A stretch of DNA of 64,000 bases from Acinetobacter marinus (GCF_900096915.1 NZ_FMYK01000002.1:62001-126000), one strand, 5' to 3'; numbered from the stretch's first letter, positions 45,029 to 55,810 are shown. Notes: generated by a model not told the origin, from the sequence alone. Program-made: numbers and translations.

Positions 45029-46225
45029 TTATTTCCGAGATAAATCCACCGCAGCGGTAAACAAAATATCCGTCGATGAGTTGAGTGCGGTTTCAGTCGA
45101 GTCTTGTAAGACGCTGATCACCATCCCAATTGCCACCACTTGCATGGCAGTTTCTGATGAAATGCCAAATAGACCACATGCCACAGGAATCAATAGCAGT
45201 GAGCCACCCGCGACACCTGACGCACCACACGCCGTCACCACAGACACGACAGACAGCACGATCATCGTGGTCATATCGACCTGAATATCAAGTGTATTGA
45301 CTGCCGCTAAGGTGAGGATGGTAATGGTCACCGCAGCGCCCGCCATATTGATGGTTGCGCCAAGCGGGATAGAGACGTTGGCTGTGGTTTCAGACACGCC
45401 AAGACGCTTTGCCAAATCCAAATTCACAGGAATATTCGCCGCCGAACTGCGAGTGAAAAATGCGGTAATGCCACTTTCTTCCAAGCATTTAAATACCAAT
45501 GGATACGGATTCTTTTTCATCACGATCGCCACCAAAATCGGATTGATCACCAGTGCCACAAAAGCCATGGTCGCCACCAAAACGATGATGAGATGCGCAT
45601 AATGCTCCAAAGTATCCAATCCCGCTTGGGCAAAAGTCGCTACCACCAAACCAAAAATCCCGAGCGGTGCAAAGCTAATCACGATGCGGATAATGTGATT
45701 GACCCCATCGGCAATGTCTGTGAGCACCTGACGGGTCGTGTCCGAGGCATGACGCAGTGCCATACCCAAGCCGACCGCCCATGCAAGAATACCGATGAAA
45801 TTCGCCTCATGCAGTGCCGTCACAGGATTGCTAATAAAGTTGAGTAATAAGGTCTTAAGGACTTCGGCGATACTGCTTGGTGGTTGCAGCTGTGTTTCAG
45901 GATCGATGGTGAGGATGAGTGTACTTGGGAAAAGATTGCTGGCGATGACCGCAGTCGTCGCTGCGAGCAACATGCCGACCACATACATCAGCAAAATCGG
46001 CTTGAGATTGCTGGCGCCTTGACCGACTTTAAAGTTGGCAATCGATGCAAGGACTAAAATAAACACTAAAATCGGCGCAACCGACTTCAACGCCTTGATA
46101 AACAAATCACCCAAAATGCTGACATAGCCCGCAGCCTCAGGAATGAAATATGCGACTAATCCGCCTAAGACGATTGCAATGATAATACGTGACACTAGAC
46201 TTAAGCGAGCTAGGGCTGAGAACAT
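45029..46225 (-). CDS. sstT: Serine/threonine:sodium symporter SstT
   Basis: An inner-membrane transporter of the glutamate/aspartate (DAACS) family, 398 residues. It begins [23 protein letters not shown]. The hairpin motif [24 protein letters not shown], the [17 protein letters not shown] helix and the C-terminal [24 protein letters not shown] ... [14 protein letters not shown] are characteristic of SstT. It is monocistronic. Confidence 0.93.
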   Translation of the reverse strand: MFSALARLSLVSRIIIAIVLGGLVAYFIPEAAGYVSILGDLFIKALKSVAPILVFILVLASIANFKVGQGASNLKPILLMYVVGMLLAATTAVIASNLFPSTLILTIDPETQLQPPSSIAEVLKTLLLNFISNPVTALHEANFIGILAWAVGLGMALRHASDTTRQVLTDIADGVNHIIRIVISFAPLGIFGLVVATFAQAGLDTLEHYAHLIIVLVATMAFVALVINPILVAIVMKKNPYPLVFKCLEESGITAFFTRSSAANIPVNLDLAKRLGVSETTANVSIPLGATINMAGAAVTITILTLAAVNTLDIQVDMTTMIVLSVVSVVTACGASGVAGGSLLLIPVACGLFGISSETAMQVVAIGMVISVLQDSTETALNSSTDILFTAAVDLSRK

Positions 46226-46479
46226 AACCGAGCCTTGAAAATACGTTGGTGAAATGAAAATAAAAAGCCAAGCCGAGCATTTTATAACAAAATGTGAATT
46301 ATCTGCTAGTTTTAACCTGTCCGTGTGACTAAGATTCTGTAATTCAAAATATTATTTCTTTTGAAAATCGCTAGACCCGCTCTATTTGCGCTGATAAGTT
46401 GATATAAAGCAGAAATCAATTTGACAAGAAGTACACTAAGTCACTCAGAATGCTCACAATCATGCACAGGATCTTCGCT

Positions 46480-47016
46480 ATGATGAAACGGTTTATATTT
46501 TTAGCGTTGTTATTCTCCTTGACTCAATCAATTGCTGTGGTAGAACTCGATATGGAAAATCAAAATCTGGCATTGTCTGAACTTGCCGAAATGTTTTATG
46601 ACGATCAGGATGAACCGATTTATCAACAAGATTTTTTACAAGCCACACAGCTTGATTTCTCATTACACAGTTTGAAGCATGTGGATGATTATTTGCATAC
46701 AGTACGCCCTGATTTTGCCAATTTAGATCAAGCGCAACAGTTTGGCATAGTGCTTCGAGCAGGGGCTTATGTCGGGGAAGTCATTCGCAGAAATGATCAA
46801 AAAACACAATGGTACTGGGTGGACTATGATACGGCGGTGGCGCTCAACCCTGAATTGTTTGCGAATTTCCCAAGATCCGTTGAATTGGCAGCAGTGCTCA
46901 CCGATGGCAATCAGTTTACCTTTCCTTTGAATAAGGTCGTGAAATATATGCAAAATGGTGCAGAAGATAGCGTGGCTTTTTTTGCTGAAGCGACTGTGGC
47001 ACAGCCTGCACAATAG
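46480..47016 (+). CDS. Unknown exported protein
   Basis: A 178-residue protein from ATG 46480 (AGGA eight bases upstream; the frame opens at 46450). It has an N-terminal signal peptide (MMKRFIFLALLFSLTQSIA). The mature part is acidic (LALSELAEMFYDDQDEPIYQQDF) with a central stretch QFGIVLRAGAYVGEVIRRNDQKTQWYWVDYDTA and PLNKVVKYMQNGAEDSVAFFAE. This looks like a small alpha/beta domain. I do not recognise the family. No cysteine is present in the mature part. It stands alone before ilvD. Confidence 0.7.
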   Translation: MMKRFIFLALLFSLTQSIAVVELDMENQNLALSELAEMFYDDQDEPIYQQDFLQATQLDFSLHSLKHVDDYLHTVRPDFANLDQAQQFGIVLRAGAYVGEVIRRNDQKTQWYWVDYDTAVALNPELFANFPRSVELAAVLTDGNQFTFPLNKVVKYMQNGAEDSVAFFAEATVAQPAQ

Positions 47017-47063
47017 TTATTTTCTTATTTCTTATATAGATACGGGCTTAGATGCTCTAATCT

Positions 47064-47156
47064 CATTCAAAAGCGCTTCAAAAGGCGCTATCGATTCACT
47101 TCAAGACGCATTTTAACGCCATTCAAAAAAATCACTCAAAAGCCATTCAAAATGTC
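47064..47156. repeat. Degenerate TTCAAAA repeat stretch upstream of ilvD
   Basis: Within the 320-nt gap before ilvD, the word CATTCAAAA or CTTCAAAA/ACTCAAAA recurs about five times, often followed by GCG/GCC, and AGCGC/GCGCT near 47072-47089 could form a small hairpin. The spacing is irregular (about 10-36 nt). The rest of the gap, down to 47336, shows no leader peptide with branched-chain codons and no clear terminator. Confidence 0.45.
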
Positions 47157-47336
47157 ATAGATCGAGTCATACACACGGTTTTGTGAATCGGCTCGGCATG
47201 ACCTGCATTCTCGAGTCGAATTGTAGTATCATGATTCGATATCTCCGCTGATTCACTCATCAGCACTCATTGCAAGTTTCGCCAGAGTAAATGGTTCTGA
47301 TAGTGTTTACTCAAGCATCATATTTTGGAAGTACTC

Positions 47337-49166
47337 ATGCCTGATTATCGTTCGAAAACATCAACACATGGTCGTAATATGGCTGGTGCACGTGGCTTAT
47401 GGCGTGCAACAGGAATGAAAGATGAAGACTTTGGCAAGCCGATTATTGCCGTGGTCAACTCATTTACTCAATTCGTTCCGGGTCACGTCCATCTCAAAGA
47501 TTTAGGTCAGTTGGTGGCACGTGAGATCGAAGCGGCAGGCGGTGTAGCAAAAGAGTTTAATACTATTGCAGTCGATGACGGGATTGCGATGGGGCATGAC
47601 GGCATGTTGTATTCACTGCCATCTCGTGATTTGATTGCGGATTCGGTGGAATATATGGCGAATGCGCATTGTGCCGATGCGCTGGTATGTATTTCCAACT
47701 GTGACAAGATCACCCCAGGAATGCTCATGGCGTCGATGCGTCTAAACATTCCCGTGGTATTTGTGTCGGGCGGTCCGATGGAAGCAGGTAAGGTCAAATT
47801 CCGTGGTGATGAAAAAGCCATTGACCTTGTGGATGCAATGGTGGTCGCAGCCGACGACAGCTATAGCGATGAAGAAGTCGAAGCATTTGAGCGTTCTGCG
47901 TGTCCAACTTGTGGTTCGTGTTCGGGAATGTTTACTGCCAACTCGATGAACTGTTTGACTGAAGCGCTGGGATTGTCACTTCCGGGTAATGGTTCGATCG
48001 TGGCAACCCATGCCAATCGTAAAAAATTATTCTTACGTGCAGGTCAGTTGATCGTTGAGCTCTGCCGTCGTCATTATGAACAAGATGATTACAGCATCTT
48101 ACCTCGTTCGATTGCCACCAAAGCCGCTTTTGAAAATGCCATGACATTGGACATTGCTATGGGCGGTTCGACCAATACCGTATTGCACTTGCTCGCCGCA
48201 GCACATGAGGCGGAAGTGGACTTTACGATGGATGACATTGATGTGTTATCTCGCAAAGTCCCTGTACTGTCTAAAGTTGCCCCAGCGAAGTCAGACGTGC
48301 ATATGGAAGACGTCCACCGTGCAGGCGGGATTATGTCGATTCTTGGCGAGCTTGATCGTGCAGGACTGCTTGATACATCGGTCAGCACCGTGCATGAAAA
48401 AACCATGAAAGATGCGCTGGATAAGTGGGATATTATCCGTCATGAAGACCCTGAAATTTATGAATTTTATCGTTCATCACCAGGGGGGATTCCAACGCAA
48501 GTAGCGTTCTCACAAGATCGTTATTATGCAACCTTGGACGGCGACCGTGAAAAAGGCGTAATTCGTAATGCAGAGCATGCCTTCTCTAAAGACGGTGGTT
48601 TGGCTGTACTGTACGGCAATATCGCACTGGATGGTTGTATCGTGAAAACCGCAGGTGTAGATGAGTCGATTTTGAAATTCAACGGGACTGCTCGTGTTTT
48701 TGAAAGTCAGGACTCAGCGGTTGATGCCATTCTTGGTGGGAAAATCGTTGCAGGTGATGTGGTCGTGATTCGCTACGAAGGTCCTCGTGGTGGACCGGGT
48801 ATGCAAGAGATGTTGTACCCAACCAGTTATTTAAAGTCGAAAGGCTTGGGTAAAGACTGTGCACTGATCACTGATGGTCGTTTCTCGGGTGGTTCGTCAG
48901 GCTTATCGATTGGTCACGTTTCCCCAGAAGCCGCTGAAGGTGGTGCGATTGGTTTGGTGGAAGATGGTGATCAGATTCAGATCGATATTCCAAACCGTAC
49001 CATTCACCTTGATATTGATGATGCCACAATGGCGCACCGTCGTCATATCCAAGAGGAAAAAGGTTGGCATCCAGTCGAAGAGCGCAAACGTAAAGTGTCT
49101 AAAGCATTGAAGATTTATGCGCAACATTCGACCAGTGCCGCAAAAGGTGCAGTTCGAGTGCTGTAA
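47337..49166 (+). CDS. ilvD: Dihydroxy-acid dehydratase
   Basis: An iron-sulfur enzyme that dehydrates dihydroxy acids to 2-oxo acids in valine, isoleucine and leucine synthesis. It is 609 residues from ATG 47337 (GGAAG upstream; a TTG at 47325 is also in frame). It begins [26 protein letters not shown]. Cluster cysteines are seen in [13 protein letters not shown] and [60 protein letters not shown] and [21 protein letters not shown] are further family motifs. Length and motifs match the 4Fe-4S E. coli type. A terminator follows. Confidence 0.97.
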   Translation: MPDYRSKTSTHGRNMAGARGLWRATGMKDEDFGKPIIAVVNSFTQFVPGHVHLKDLGQLVAREIEAAGGVAKEFNTIAVDDGIAMGHDGMLYSLPSRDLIADSVEYMANAHCADALVCISNCDKITPGMLMASMRLNIPVVFVSGGPMEAGKVKFRGDEKAIDLVDAMVVAADDSYSDEEVEAFERSACPTCGSCSGMFTANSMNCLTEALGLSLPGNGSIVATHANRKKLFLRAGQLIVELCRRHYEQDDYSILPRSIATKAAFENAMTLDIAMGGSTNTVLHLLAAAHEAEVDFTMDDIDVLSRKVPVLSKVAPAKSDVHMEDVHRAGGIMSILGELDRAGLLDTSVSTVHEKTMKDALDKWDIIRHEDPEIYEFYRSSPGGIPTQVAFSQDRYYATLDGDREKGVIRNAEHAFSKDGGLAVLYGNIALDGCIVKTAGVDESILKFNGTARVFESQDSAVDAILGGKIVAGDVVVIRYEGPRGGPGMQEMLYPTSYLKSKGLGKDCALITDGRFSGGSSGLSIGHVSPEAAEGGAIGLVEDGDQIQIDIPNRTIHLDIDDATMAHRRHIQEEKGWHPVEERKRKVSKALKIYAQHSTSAAKGAVRVL

Positions 49167-49181
49167 TCAGCCCTACAAAAC

Positions 49182-49215
49182 AAAATGCACATTGCTTCGG
49201 TGATGTGCATTTTTT
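49182..49215 (+). terminator. Rho-independent terminator after ilvD
   Basis: AAAATGCACAT (49182-49192) pairs perfectly with ATGTGCATTTT (49203-49213) around a 10-nt loop, followed by T. Confidence 0.88.
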
Positions 49216-49438
49216 ACGTTTAAAATGCCGTGTGACGCTATTTTTTACTGTGAATGCATGTGATTTACGTGACTTCTTGCGCTGACACTGGCAAAATTTA
49301 CGCCATATTCGATGTTCTAAACAATTTATACAAATTTTGGCTTGGGATACGTCCTAAAACAGTGAATAATTGCGGATTATCTTTTTGATTGTTTTTTAAA
49401 AACAATTATCCATGCCATAAAACCAATCGTTGTGTTCC

Positions 49439-50362
49439 ATGTCCCATATTTCTGTGTTGTTAAATGAAACTGTTGACGCTCTATTAGGCGAAAAACAGTC
49501 TGGAATTTTTGTTGATGCGACCTTTGGTCGTGGGGGACATACACGTCTGTTGTTAAGTCGACTGGATGCGAACGCCAAAGTCTATGCCTTTGATAAAGAC
49601 CCGCAAGCGTTGGCAGAAGCGCAGAAACTTGCCAACGAAGATGCCCGTTTTCAAATTATCCATGCCAGTTTTGCCGATCTAAAAGATGCTTTGGCTGAGC
49701 TGGGTGTAGATGCGGTGGACGGGATTATGGCTGATCTCGGTGTATCTTCACCACAGCTTGATCAGGCGGAACGTGGTTTTAGCTTTATGCACAGTGGACC
49801 ACTCGATATGCGTATGGACAATTCGCAAGGTTTAACTGCCGCCGAGTGGCTCCTTGAAGTCGATGAAACCGAGCTTGCTAATATTATTTTTAAATATGGT
49901 GAGGAGCGTTATAGCCGACGCATTGCCAAAGCGATTAAAAATGCAGGGCAGATCGACACCACAGCGCAACTGGCTGAAATCGTCAAAGTCGCCCATCCAA
50001 AATGGGAAAAGCATAAGCACGCTGCGACCCGCACATTCCAAGCGATTCGGATTTTTATCAATCGTGAGCTGGATGATGTCGAGCAGTTTTTACCACAAGC
50101 CGTTGAATTATTAAAAGCAAATGGACGATTGGCGGTGATCAGTTTCCATTCTTTAGAAGATCGTTTAATCAAACAATTTATTCAAAAAGAATCAACTTTG
50201 CCTGAACAGGATTGGGGGGCGGTGCTGTCGCAAACAGCGCAAAAAGATACCCGCCGTTTAAAGAAAATTGCACGTATCTCACCAAGCCAAGCTGAAATTA
50301 AAGACAATCCCCGTTCACGCAGTGCATGGTTACGTGTCGCTGCACGTTTGGAGCAGGATTAA
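49439..50362 (+). CDS. rsmH: 16S rRNA (cytosine-1402-N4)-methyltransferase RsmH
   Basis: It methylates C1402 in the ribosomal P site. It is 307 residues from ATG 49439 (MSHISVLLNETVDAL); the TTG at 49430 in frame is less likely. The SAM site is FVDATFGRGGHTRLLL. MADLGVSSPQLDQAERGFSFMHSGPLDMRMD, KHKHAATRTFQAIRIFIN and LAVISFHSLEDRLIKQF are diagnostic. It is the first gene of the dcw cluster; mraZ, which often precedes it, is not present. The ftsL start is 3 nt after the stop. Confidence 0.96.
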   Translation: MSHISVLLNETVDALLGEKQSGIFVDATFGRGGHTRLLLSRLDANAKVYAFDKDPQALAEAQKLANEDARFQIIHASFADLKDALAELGVDAVDGIMADLGVSSPQLDQAERGFSFMHSGPLDMRMDNSQGLTAAEWLLEVDETELANIIFKYGEERYSRRIAKAIKNAGQIDTTAQLAEIVKVAHPKWEKHKHAATRTFQAIRIFINRELDDVEQFLPQAVELLKANGRLAVISFHSLEDRLIKQFIQKESTLPEQDWGAVLSQTAQKDTRRLKKIARISPSQAEIKDNPRSRSAWLRVAARLEQD

Positions 50363-50364
50363 TC

Positions 50365-50919
50365 ATGGCAAAGTATAATTCATCGAAAGCCAAAGCTACT
50401 GAAACAAAAGCCACGGAAACCAAAACGGCTGAAGCCAATTCTGCTAAAACCAAAACCCCAGCAACTAAAACTTCAGACACAAAATCTCAGCCTGAATCAT
50501 CGACCGCCCGAAAATTGCGCCAAAGTGGTTTAGCCAATGCCAGTTTTCTGCAAGAAAAGTCCACCGTGCAGAATATTGCAATCATTTTTGTGTTATTGGT
50601 GGCAGTGATGGGCAGTGCTTTTATGGTGGTGCATCAGGTGTTTAAATACCGCTATGATTATCGAGGCTATACCAAGCTGATGCAGGAAAAGGATAATCTC
50701 AATGCAGAGTGGGGGCGTTTGCTGATCGAGCAACAAACCTTTGGGGCGACAGCGCAAATCGGTAGTCGGGCAGTGACGCAATTACGCATGTTCTCGCCAC
50801 CTGCTTCGCAAACCGTAGTCATTGCCAGCAATGATCTGGAGCGAGATAAGATTGCACTTGGTGCCGAAACAGGTGCTACTACACAACAGCAAGTGGTACA
50901 ACAGCAAGTAGCACAGTAA
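50365..50919 (+). CDS. ftsL: Cell division protein FtsL with extended termini
   Basis: A bitopic protein of the FtsQLB divisome complex. From ATG 50365 it has 184 residues, longer than in E. coli (121). The first 55 residues are a low-complexity Lys/Thr/Ala tract (AKATETKATETKTAEANSAK and onward). One membrane helix follows (IAIIFVLLVAVMGSAFMVVHQVF, about 73-95), then a short coiled coil (YTKLMQEKDNLNAEWGRLLIEQQTFGATAQIGSRAVTQLRMFSP). The tail is Gln/Val-rich (TTQQQVVQQQVAQ). Position between rsmH and ftsI confirms the call. Confidence 0.9.
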   Translation: MAKYNSSKAKATETKATETKTAEANSAKTKTPATKTSDTKSQPESSTARKLRQSGLANASFLQEKSTVQNIAIIFVLLVAVMGSAFMVVHQVFKYRYDYRGYTKLMQEKDNLNAEWGRLLIEQQTFGATAQIGSRAVTQLRMFSPPASQTVVIASNDLERDKIALGAETGATTQQQVVQQQVAQ

Positions 50920-51030
50920 ATTGGGTGGGCGTTAAACGAGGCTCAATAAATACAAGCTGTTGTATTTCTTGGCGAATAGATCAAACATCACGGTAAGTAA
51001 CAATCGTAGATATTGGGAAAGTAACAGACC

Positions 51031-52821
51031 ATGGCGGTAAATTCACAAAAAGGCAGAACCAAACGTAAGGCGGTGGTTGCAAAACCCACGCTTGCTCAGG
51101 ATATGTGGCGCTTTCGTCTGCTGTGGTTGGCTGTTTTTGTCGCTTTTGTGCTGTTGATTTGCCGTGCGTTCTGGGTGCAGATCATCGAAAGTAAGTTCTT
51201 GCAAGAACGTGCCGATGCCAAGATTTTATATACCGAAAAAGTCCAAGCCATGCGTGGCGTGATCAGCGATCGAAATGGCGTACCATTGGCAATTAGTACG
51301 CCAGTGATGACCTTGGTGATTGATCCAATGGATTATTATCAAGCGCAAGAATTGAATCAGAAAAATATTGCCGAAGGTAAAAAGCCGACCCACAAGAATT
51401 TTGACTTAGATGCGCTTGCCAAAGCGGCTGGTGTGGATGCCAGTAAGCTGAAAAGTGATGTCAAACGCCGTGAACGTACTCGTTATGTGGTGATCAAACG
51501 TCAAGTGCCACCTGCTAAAGCCCAAGCGATTTTGGATCAGAATTTCCAAGGCGTCTACACCGAGAAAACTTATAAACGCTACTATCCTCAGCCACAGCCC
51601 AATGCGCAAATTATTGGCGTGACCAATAGTAATGGTATGGGAATGGAAGGCTTGGAGATGCAACTGAATAAACGTCTTGCAGGGGTAGATGGTGAACAGC
51701 GTATTTTGCGGGATCGTCGTGGTAATCGCCTGAAAGTAGAAGAAGTCCTGACCCAAGGGCAAGCTGGCGAAAATATTCAGCTCAGTATCGACTCACGACT
51801 CCAGTACATCATGTATCGTGAGCTCACTGCTGCGGGTGTGGCGAACAATGCCCGCTCGGCAACGGCGATTGCAGTCGATGTGAAAACGGGTGAAATCTTG
51901 GCGATGAGCAGTTGGCCGTCGTATAACCCGAATAATCCAAAAAGTTTTGATAACAAAGATGCCATGCGTAACCGTGGAGCGATTGACTCTTTTGAACCAG
52001 GTTCGACCATGAAGCCGATGACCATCATGATGGCATTAGAAAGTGGTAAATATAAGCCTGAAACCGTGGTCAATACCTCACCGGGTTCAATGCGTGTTGG
52101 TAACCATACCATCCGAGATACCCATAACTATGGCGCACTGAATCTGGGTGGGATTATTATCAAATCGTCGAACGTCGGTGTATCTAAGATTGCCTTGTCT
52201 TTGCCGTATGAAATGTTACCGCTGTTTTATAAGCATGTTGGTTTTGGTTCACGTTCGGCTGTTGGCTTTCCGGGGGAAAGTGCGGGTTTAATCCTGCCAA
52301 GAAGCAAGTGGAATGTCTCTGAAGTCGCCACCATGTCCTATGGTTATGGCTTGAATGCCACGGTACTCCAGCTTGCTCAGGCGTATGCCATGATCGCTAA
52401 TCATGGTCAAAAGGTACCCTTAACTTTATTCAAAGTCAAAGACACGCCAAAGGCAGAGCAAGTCGTCAAACCAGAAATTGCCGATACGGTATTGCATATG
52501 CTCGAAGCTGTGACTCAGCCGGGTGGTACGGCACGTCAAGCAGTGATTCCGGGCTATCGTGTGGGTGGTAAAACAGGGACGGCACATAAACTGCGTGCCG
52601 ATCGTAAAGGCTATTCGCAAAGTGAATATCGTGCGCTATTTGCAGGGGTTGCGCCGATCAGTAATCCACGCATTGCCATGATCGTGGTGGTGGAGAATCC
52701 GCAAGGTAAATATTATGGTGGTTTGGTGGCAGCACCTGTGTTTGCCAAGATCATGCAAGAATCTTTGCGCTTGCTCAATGTCCCGCTCGATCGACCACTT
52801 GAAACTGCGGAAGCGTCCTAA
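51031..52821 (+). CDS. ftsI: Penicillin-binding protein 3 (FtsI)
   Basis: The septal peptidoglycan transpeptidase. It is 596 residues. A single membrane anchor (about 30-50, LLWLAVFVAFVLLICRAFWVQI) precedes the pedestal domain (MRGVISDRNGVPLAIST ... YYPQPQPNAQIIGVT). The transpeptidase catalytic set is complete: SFEPGSTMKP (Ser and Lys, about 325), SSN in KSSNVGVS (about 380) and KTGT (about 513). GTAHKLRADRKGYSQSEYRALFAGVAPI follows. It is part of the rsmH-ftsL-ftsI-murE-murF-mraY run. Confidence 0.97.
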   Translation: MAVNSQKGRTKRKAVVAKPTLAQDMWRFRLLWLAVFVAFVLLICRAFWVQIIESKFLQERADAKILYTEKVQAMRGVISDRNGVPLAISTPVMTLVIDPMDYYQAQELNQKNIAEGKKPTHKNFDLDALAKAAGVDASKLKSDVKRRERTRYVVIKRQVPPAKAQAILDQNFQGVYTEKTYKRYYPQPQPNAQIIGVTNSNGMGMEGLEMQLNKRLAGVDGEQRILRDRRGNRLKVEEVLTQGQAGENIQLSIDSRLQYIMYRELTAAGVANNARSATAIAVDVKTGEILAMSSWPSYNPNNPKSFDNKDAMRNRGAIDSFEPGSTMKPMTIMMALESGKYKPETVVNTSPGSMRVGNHTIRDTHNYGALNLGGIIIKSSNVGVSKIALSLPYEMLPLFYKHVGFGSRSAVGFPGESAGLILPRSKWNVSEVATMSYGYGLNATVLQLAQAYAMIANHGQKVPLTLFKVKDTPKAEQVVKPEIADTVLHMLEAVTQPGGTARQAVIPGYRVGGKTGTAHKLRADRKGYSQSEYRALFAGVAPISNPRIAMIVVVENPQGKYYGGLVAAPVFAKIMQESLRLLNVPLDRPLETAEAS

Positions 52822-52834
52822 GGAGCGGCAATTT

Positions 52835-54367
52835 ATGAGCACATTACAATACATTTGGACAGGTGAAATCGCTTCTATTACAGCGAATGCGAGTTTGCCA
52901 AAATGGGCGAATGACACTTTTTCAGGTTTCCAATTAGACAGTCGTCAAGTGCAATCAGGTGATATTTTTATTGCCTTACAAGGCATCAATAATGACCTTG
53001 AAAAAACCCAGCACTATATCAATAGCGCACTAGAAAAAGGTGCAATCGGTGTACTGACCGAAGTTCAAATTCCTGCACATGAAAACGTGCTGTATCTGCC
53101 TCAATTACGTCAAATTCTCGGATTATTACAACAATACTTTTTACAGGCAAAAGCACCGCTTGATTTAGCACAAGTCGTTGCAGTTACAGGCACTAATGGT
53201 AAAACCACCGTTTCACGATTGATTGCAGAGTTATTGACGATGCTTGGTCAAGCCACCGCCGTGATGGGTACGACGGGTAATGGCATTTTACCGAACCTGC
53301 AAGCCTCGACGCATACCACGCTAGATGCGTTGCATCTACAGCAGTCTTTTTATGATTATAGCTTGCAAGGTGCTCGTTATTTGGCATTAGAGGCGAGCTC
53401 ACACGGTTTAGAACAAGGGCGTTTGGCGGGTATGCCGATAGCCGTCGCTACCTTTACCAATTTGAGTCGTGACCATTTGGATTATCACAAAACTTTAGAA
53501 AATTATGCCGAAGCGAAAGCGATGCTGTTTGATTTTCCAAGTTTAAAGCATGCGGTGATTCATCAAGATGATGATTTTGCATCATTGATGGTCGAACACG
53601 CCAAAAATAATCCTGTTCAGCCTAAGATTGCCACCTATAGTATGCGTCATGATGATGCGGATTATCATCTCAGCAATGTGCAGTTTAGTTTAGATGGTGC
53701 GAGCTTCACTTTGCAGTGTGCAAGTGGCGAGTATCAGGTCAATAGCCCACTACTTGGACGTTTTAATGTGGAAAATGTCTTAGCAGCGATCATCTGTGTG
53801 GAAAAACTCGGCTATGCTTTGGCAGATATTATGCCGTTGGTGGCAAACTTAAAAGGCGCACCAGGTCGCATGCAAGTCATTGCCGATCAAGGGCGATTAT
53901 TTATCGTCGATTATGCGCATACACCAGATGCTTTGGCACAAGTGCTACAAAGCCTCAAGGCGCATGTTGAGCATCAGCTTTGGGCGGTGTATGGCTGTGG
54001 CGGTGATCGTGATCGGGGCAAACGTCCAGAGATGACCCAAGCCGCGATAGATTGTGCTGATCAAGTGTTAATGACGACGGATAACCCACGTACAGAAGAT
54101 CCATTACAAATTTTTGCTGATATGAAAGCCAACTTGTCTGAGCAAATGGTTAACGCTGAAAATTTCCATGAAATCCATGATCGCCGTGAAGCGATTAAGT
54201 TTGCAGTACGTCAAGCCAAACAAGGTGATATTGTGGTGATCGCAGGCAAAGGGCATGAAAATTATCAAGAAATTGATGGGGTGCGTCATTGGTTTGATGA
54301 TGTGGTCGAAGTGGAATCGGCAATTCAGGCACAGCCTCATCAGCCACAAAGCTATCCCGCAGAATAA
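52835..54367 (+). CDS. murE: UDP-MurNAc-tripeptide synthetase MurE
   Basis: It adds meso-diaminopimelate to UDP-MurNAc-L-Ala-D-Glu. It is 510 residues from ATG 52835 (AGGAGCGGCAATTT upstream); a longer frame inside ftsI is not the gene. The N-terminal domain has FQLDSRQVQSGDIFIALQG. The ATP loop is VAVTGTNGKTTVSRLIAEL (about 119). YLALEASSHGLEQGRLAG and FTNLSRDHLDYHKTLENYAEAKAMLF follow. DNPRTEDP (about 416) is the diaminopimelate-recognition signature. The C-terminus has VVIAGKGHENYQ. Stop to murF start is 33 nt. Confidence 0.96.
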   Translation: MSTLQYIWTGEIASITANASLPKWANDTFSGFQLDSRQVQSGDIFIALQGINNDLEKTQHYINSALEKGAIGVLTEVQIPAHENVLYLPQLRQILGLLQQYFLQAKAPLDLAQVVAVTGTNGKTTVSRLIAELLTMLGQATAVMGTTGNGILPNLQASTHTTLDALHLQQSFYDYSLQGARYLALEASSHGLEQGRLAGMPIAVATFTNLSRDHLDYHKTLENYAEAKAMLFDFPSLKHAVIHQDDDFASLMVEHAKNNPVQPKIATYSMRHDDADYHLSNVQFSLDGASFTLQCASGEYQVNSPLLGRFNVENVLAAIICVEKLGYALADIMPLVANLKGAPGRMQVIADQGRLFIVDYAHTPDALAQVLQSLKAHVEHQLWAVYGCGGDRDRGKRPEMTQAAIDCADQVLMTTDNPRTEDPLQIFADMKANLSEQMVNAENFHEIHDRREAIKFAVRQAKQGDIVVIAGKGHENYQEIDGVRHWFDDVVEVESAIQAQPHQPQSYPAE

Positions 54368-54400
54368 TTATTGATCAAGAATTAAGGAATATCGCAGCAC

Positions 54401-55810
54401 ATGCACACCTCAACCACCAGCACCACTCGGCTTGATCCGTGGACTATTCAAGAATTACAACAGGCGACACAAGGCGTTTGGCATCAAGGCATTCAGCCAG
54501 CAGATAATATTCAGCGTATTGTCACCGATTCACGAGATGCGAAAGTTGGCGATGCCTTTTTAGCGCTGAAAGGTGAGCGTTTTGATGCACATGATTTCGT
54601 CGAAAAAGTGGCAATGCAAAACGCAAGCTGTGTGATTGTCGAACGTGCTATCGAAGTTGTGAATATTCCGCAGTTGATTGTTGCCGATACCCGTTTGGCT
54701 TTGGGACATTTGGGTGCATATCGCCGTCAGCAATGTCAGGATTTAAAAGTCGTGGCATTGACAGGCAGTAGCGGGAAAACCACTACCAAAGAAATGCTCG
54801 GCAGTATTTTCTCACGGCTCGGTGAAACTTTAGTCACCCGTGGCAATCTGAATAATGATCTCGGTGTGCCAATCATGTTGTTAGAGCTTCGTGCGGATCA
54901 TCGCTATGCGGTGATGGAGCTTGGTGCCAGTCATATTGGTGAGATTGATTATACCAGTGGTTTAGTACAGCCAGATGCGGCAGGGATTTTGAATATTGGG
55001 ACGGCGCATTTGGGTGAATTCGGCGGGCGTGATGCGATTTGCACAGCCAAATCAGAGATTTATGCCCATATCAAAAATAAGGGTACGGCGATTATTCCTG
55101 CCCAAGATGATTATGCAATGCAGATTCAAAATACTGTGAATGATGTGGTGAGTGATCGTGCACAGATTCGCTTTGGTCAAGGTGGCGATGTCTATGCCAC
55201 GGAGATTGAGATTTTAGCGCAATCTTCGCGATTCACCTTAAATACGCCAAAGGGCAGTGTACAGATCGACTTGCCGTTCGCAGGGGCGCATAATGTGCAG
55301 AATGCCGAAGCAGCGACCAGCTTTGCGTTGGCGATGGGCGTGTCTTTAGAAGATATTGCGATTGGTTTACAACAGGCAACAGGTGCAAAAGGGCGACTCA
55401 ACTTTATTGAAAAAGATCAGTTCTTATTGATTGATGACACCTATAATGCCAATCCAACCTCGATGCGTGCAGCAGCCCAAGTTTTGCTCCAGCAAAAAGG
55501 TGTCAAAGTCATGGTGATGGGTGATATTGGCGAGCTCGGTGAAGATGCAGAAATGGAGCATCAGAAGCTCGGACAAGATTTGGCACAGCTACAACTTGAC
55601 TATCTCATCGCAGTGGGCGAGTATGCGCCAGCTTTTGCCAAAGGTGCAAATGTGTCACATTGCGATGCTTTTGCCACGCAAGATGAAGCGCAAGTACGCC
55701 TTGAACAAATTATTCAACAACATCAACCACAGCCAGTGAGTTTGCTTTTCAAAGGGTCACGTTATACCCATATGGAGCATTTATTGGGCGCATTGGTGGA
55801 GACATTATAA
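54401..55810 (+). CDS. murF: UDP-MurNAc-pentapeptide synthetase MurF
   Basis: It adds D-Ala-D-Ala to the muropeptide precursor. It is 469 residues. The N-terminal domain shows IVTDSRDAKVGDAFLALKGERFDAHDF. The ATP loop is VVALTGSSGKTTTKEML (about 123), followed by TRGNLNNDLGVPIMLLELR and YAVMELGASHIGEIDYTS. The C-terminal domain carries LIDDTYNANPTSMRAAAQVL and MVMGDIGELGEDAEMEHQKLG. Its stop is directly adjacent to the mraY start, with no spacer. Confidence 0.96.
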   Translation: MHTSTTSTTRLDPWTIQELQQATQGVWHQGIQPADNIQRIVTDSRDAKVGDAFLALKGERFDAHDFVEKVAMQNASCVIVERAIEVVNIPQLIVADTRLALGHLGAYRRQQCQDLKVVALTGSSGKTTTKEMLGSIFSRLGETLVTRGNLNNDLGVPIMLLELRADHRYAVMELGASHIGEIDYTSGLVQPDAAGILNIGTAHLGEFGGRDAICTAKSEIYAHIKNKGTAIIPAQDDYAMQIQNTVNDVVSDRAQIRFGQGGDVYATEIEILAQSSRFTLNTPKGSVQIDLPFAGAHNVQNAEAATSFALAMGVSLEDIAIGLQQATGAKGRLNFIEKDQFLLIDDTYNANPTSMRAAAQVLLQQKGVKVMVMGDIGELGEDAEMEHQKLGQDLAQLQLDYLIAVGEYAPAFAKGANVSHCDAFATQDEAQVRLEQIIQQHQPQPVSLLFKGSRYTHMEHLLGALVETL

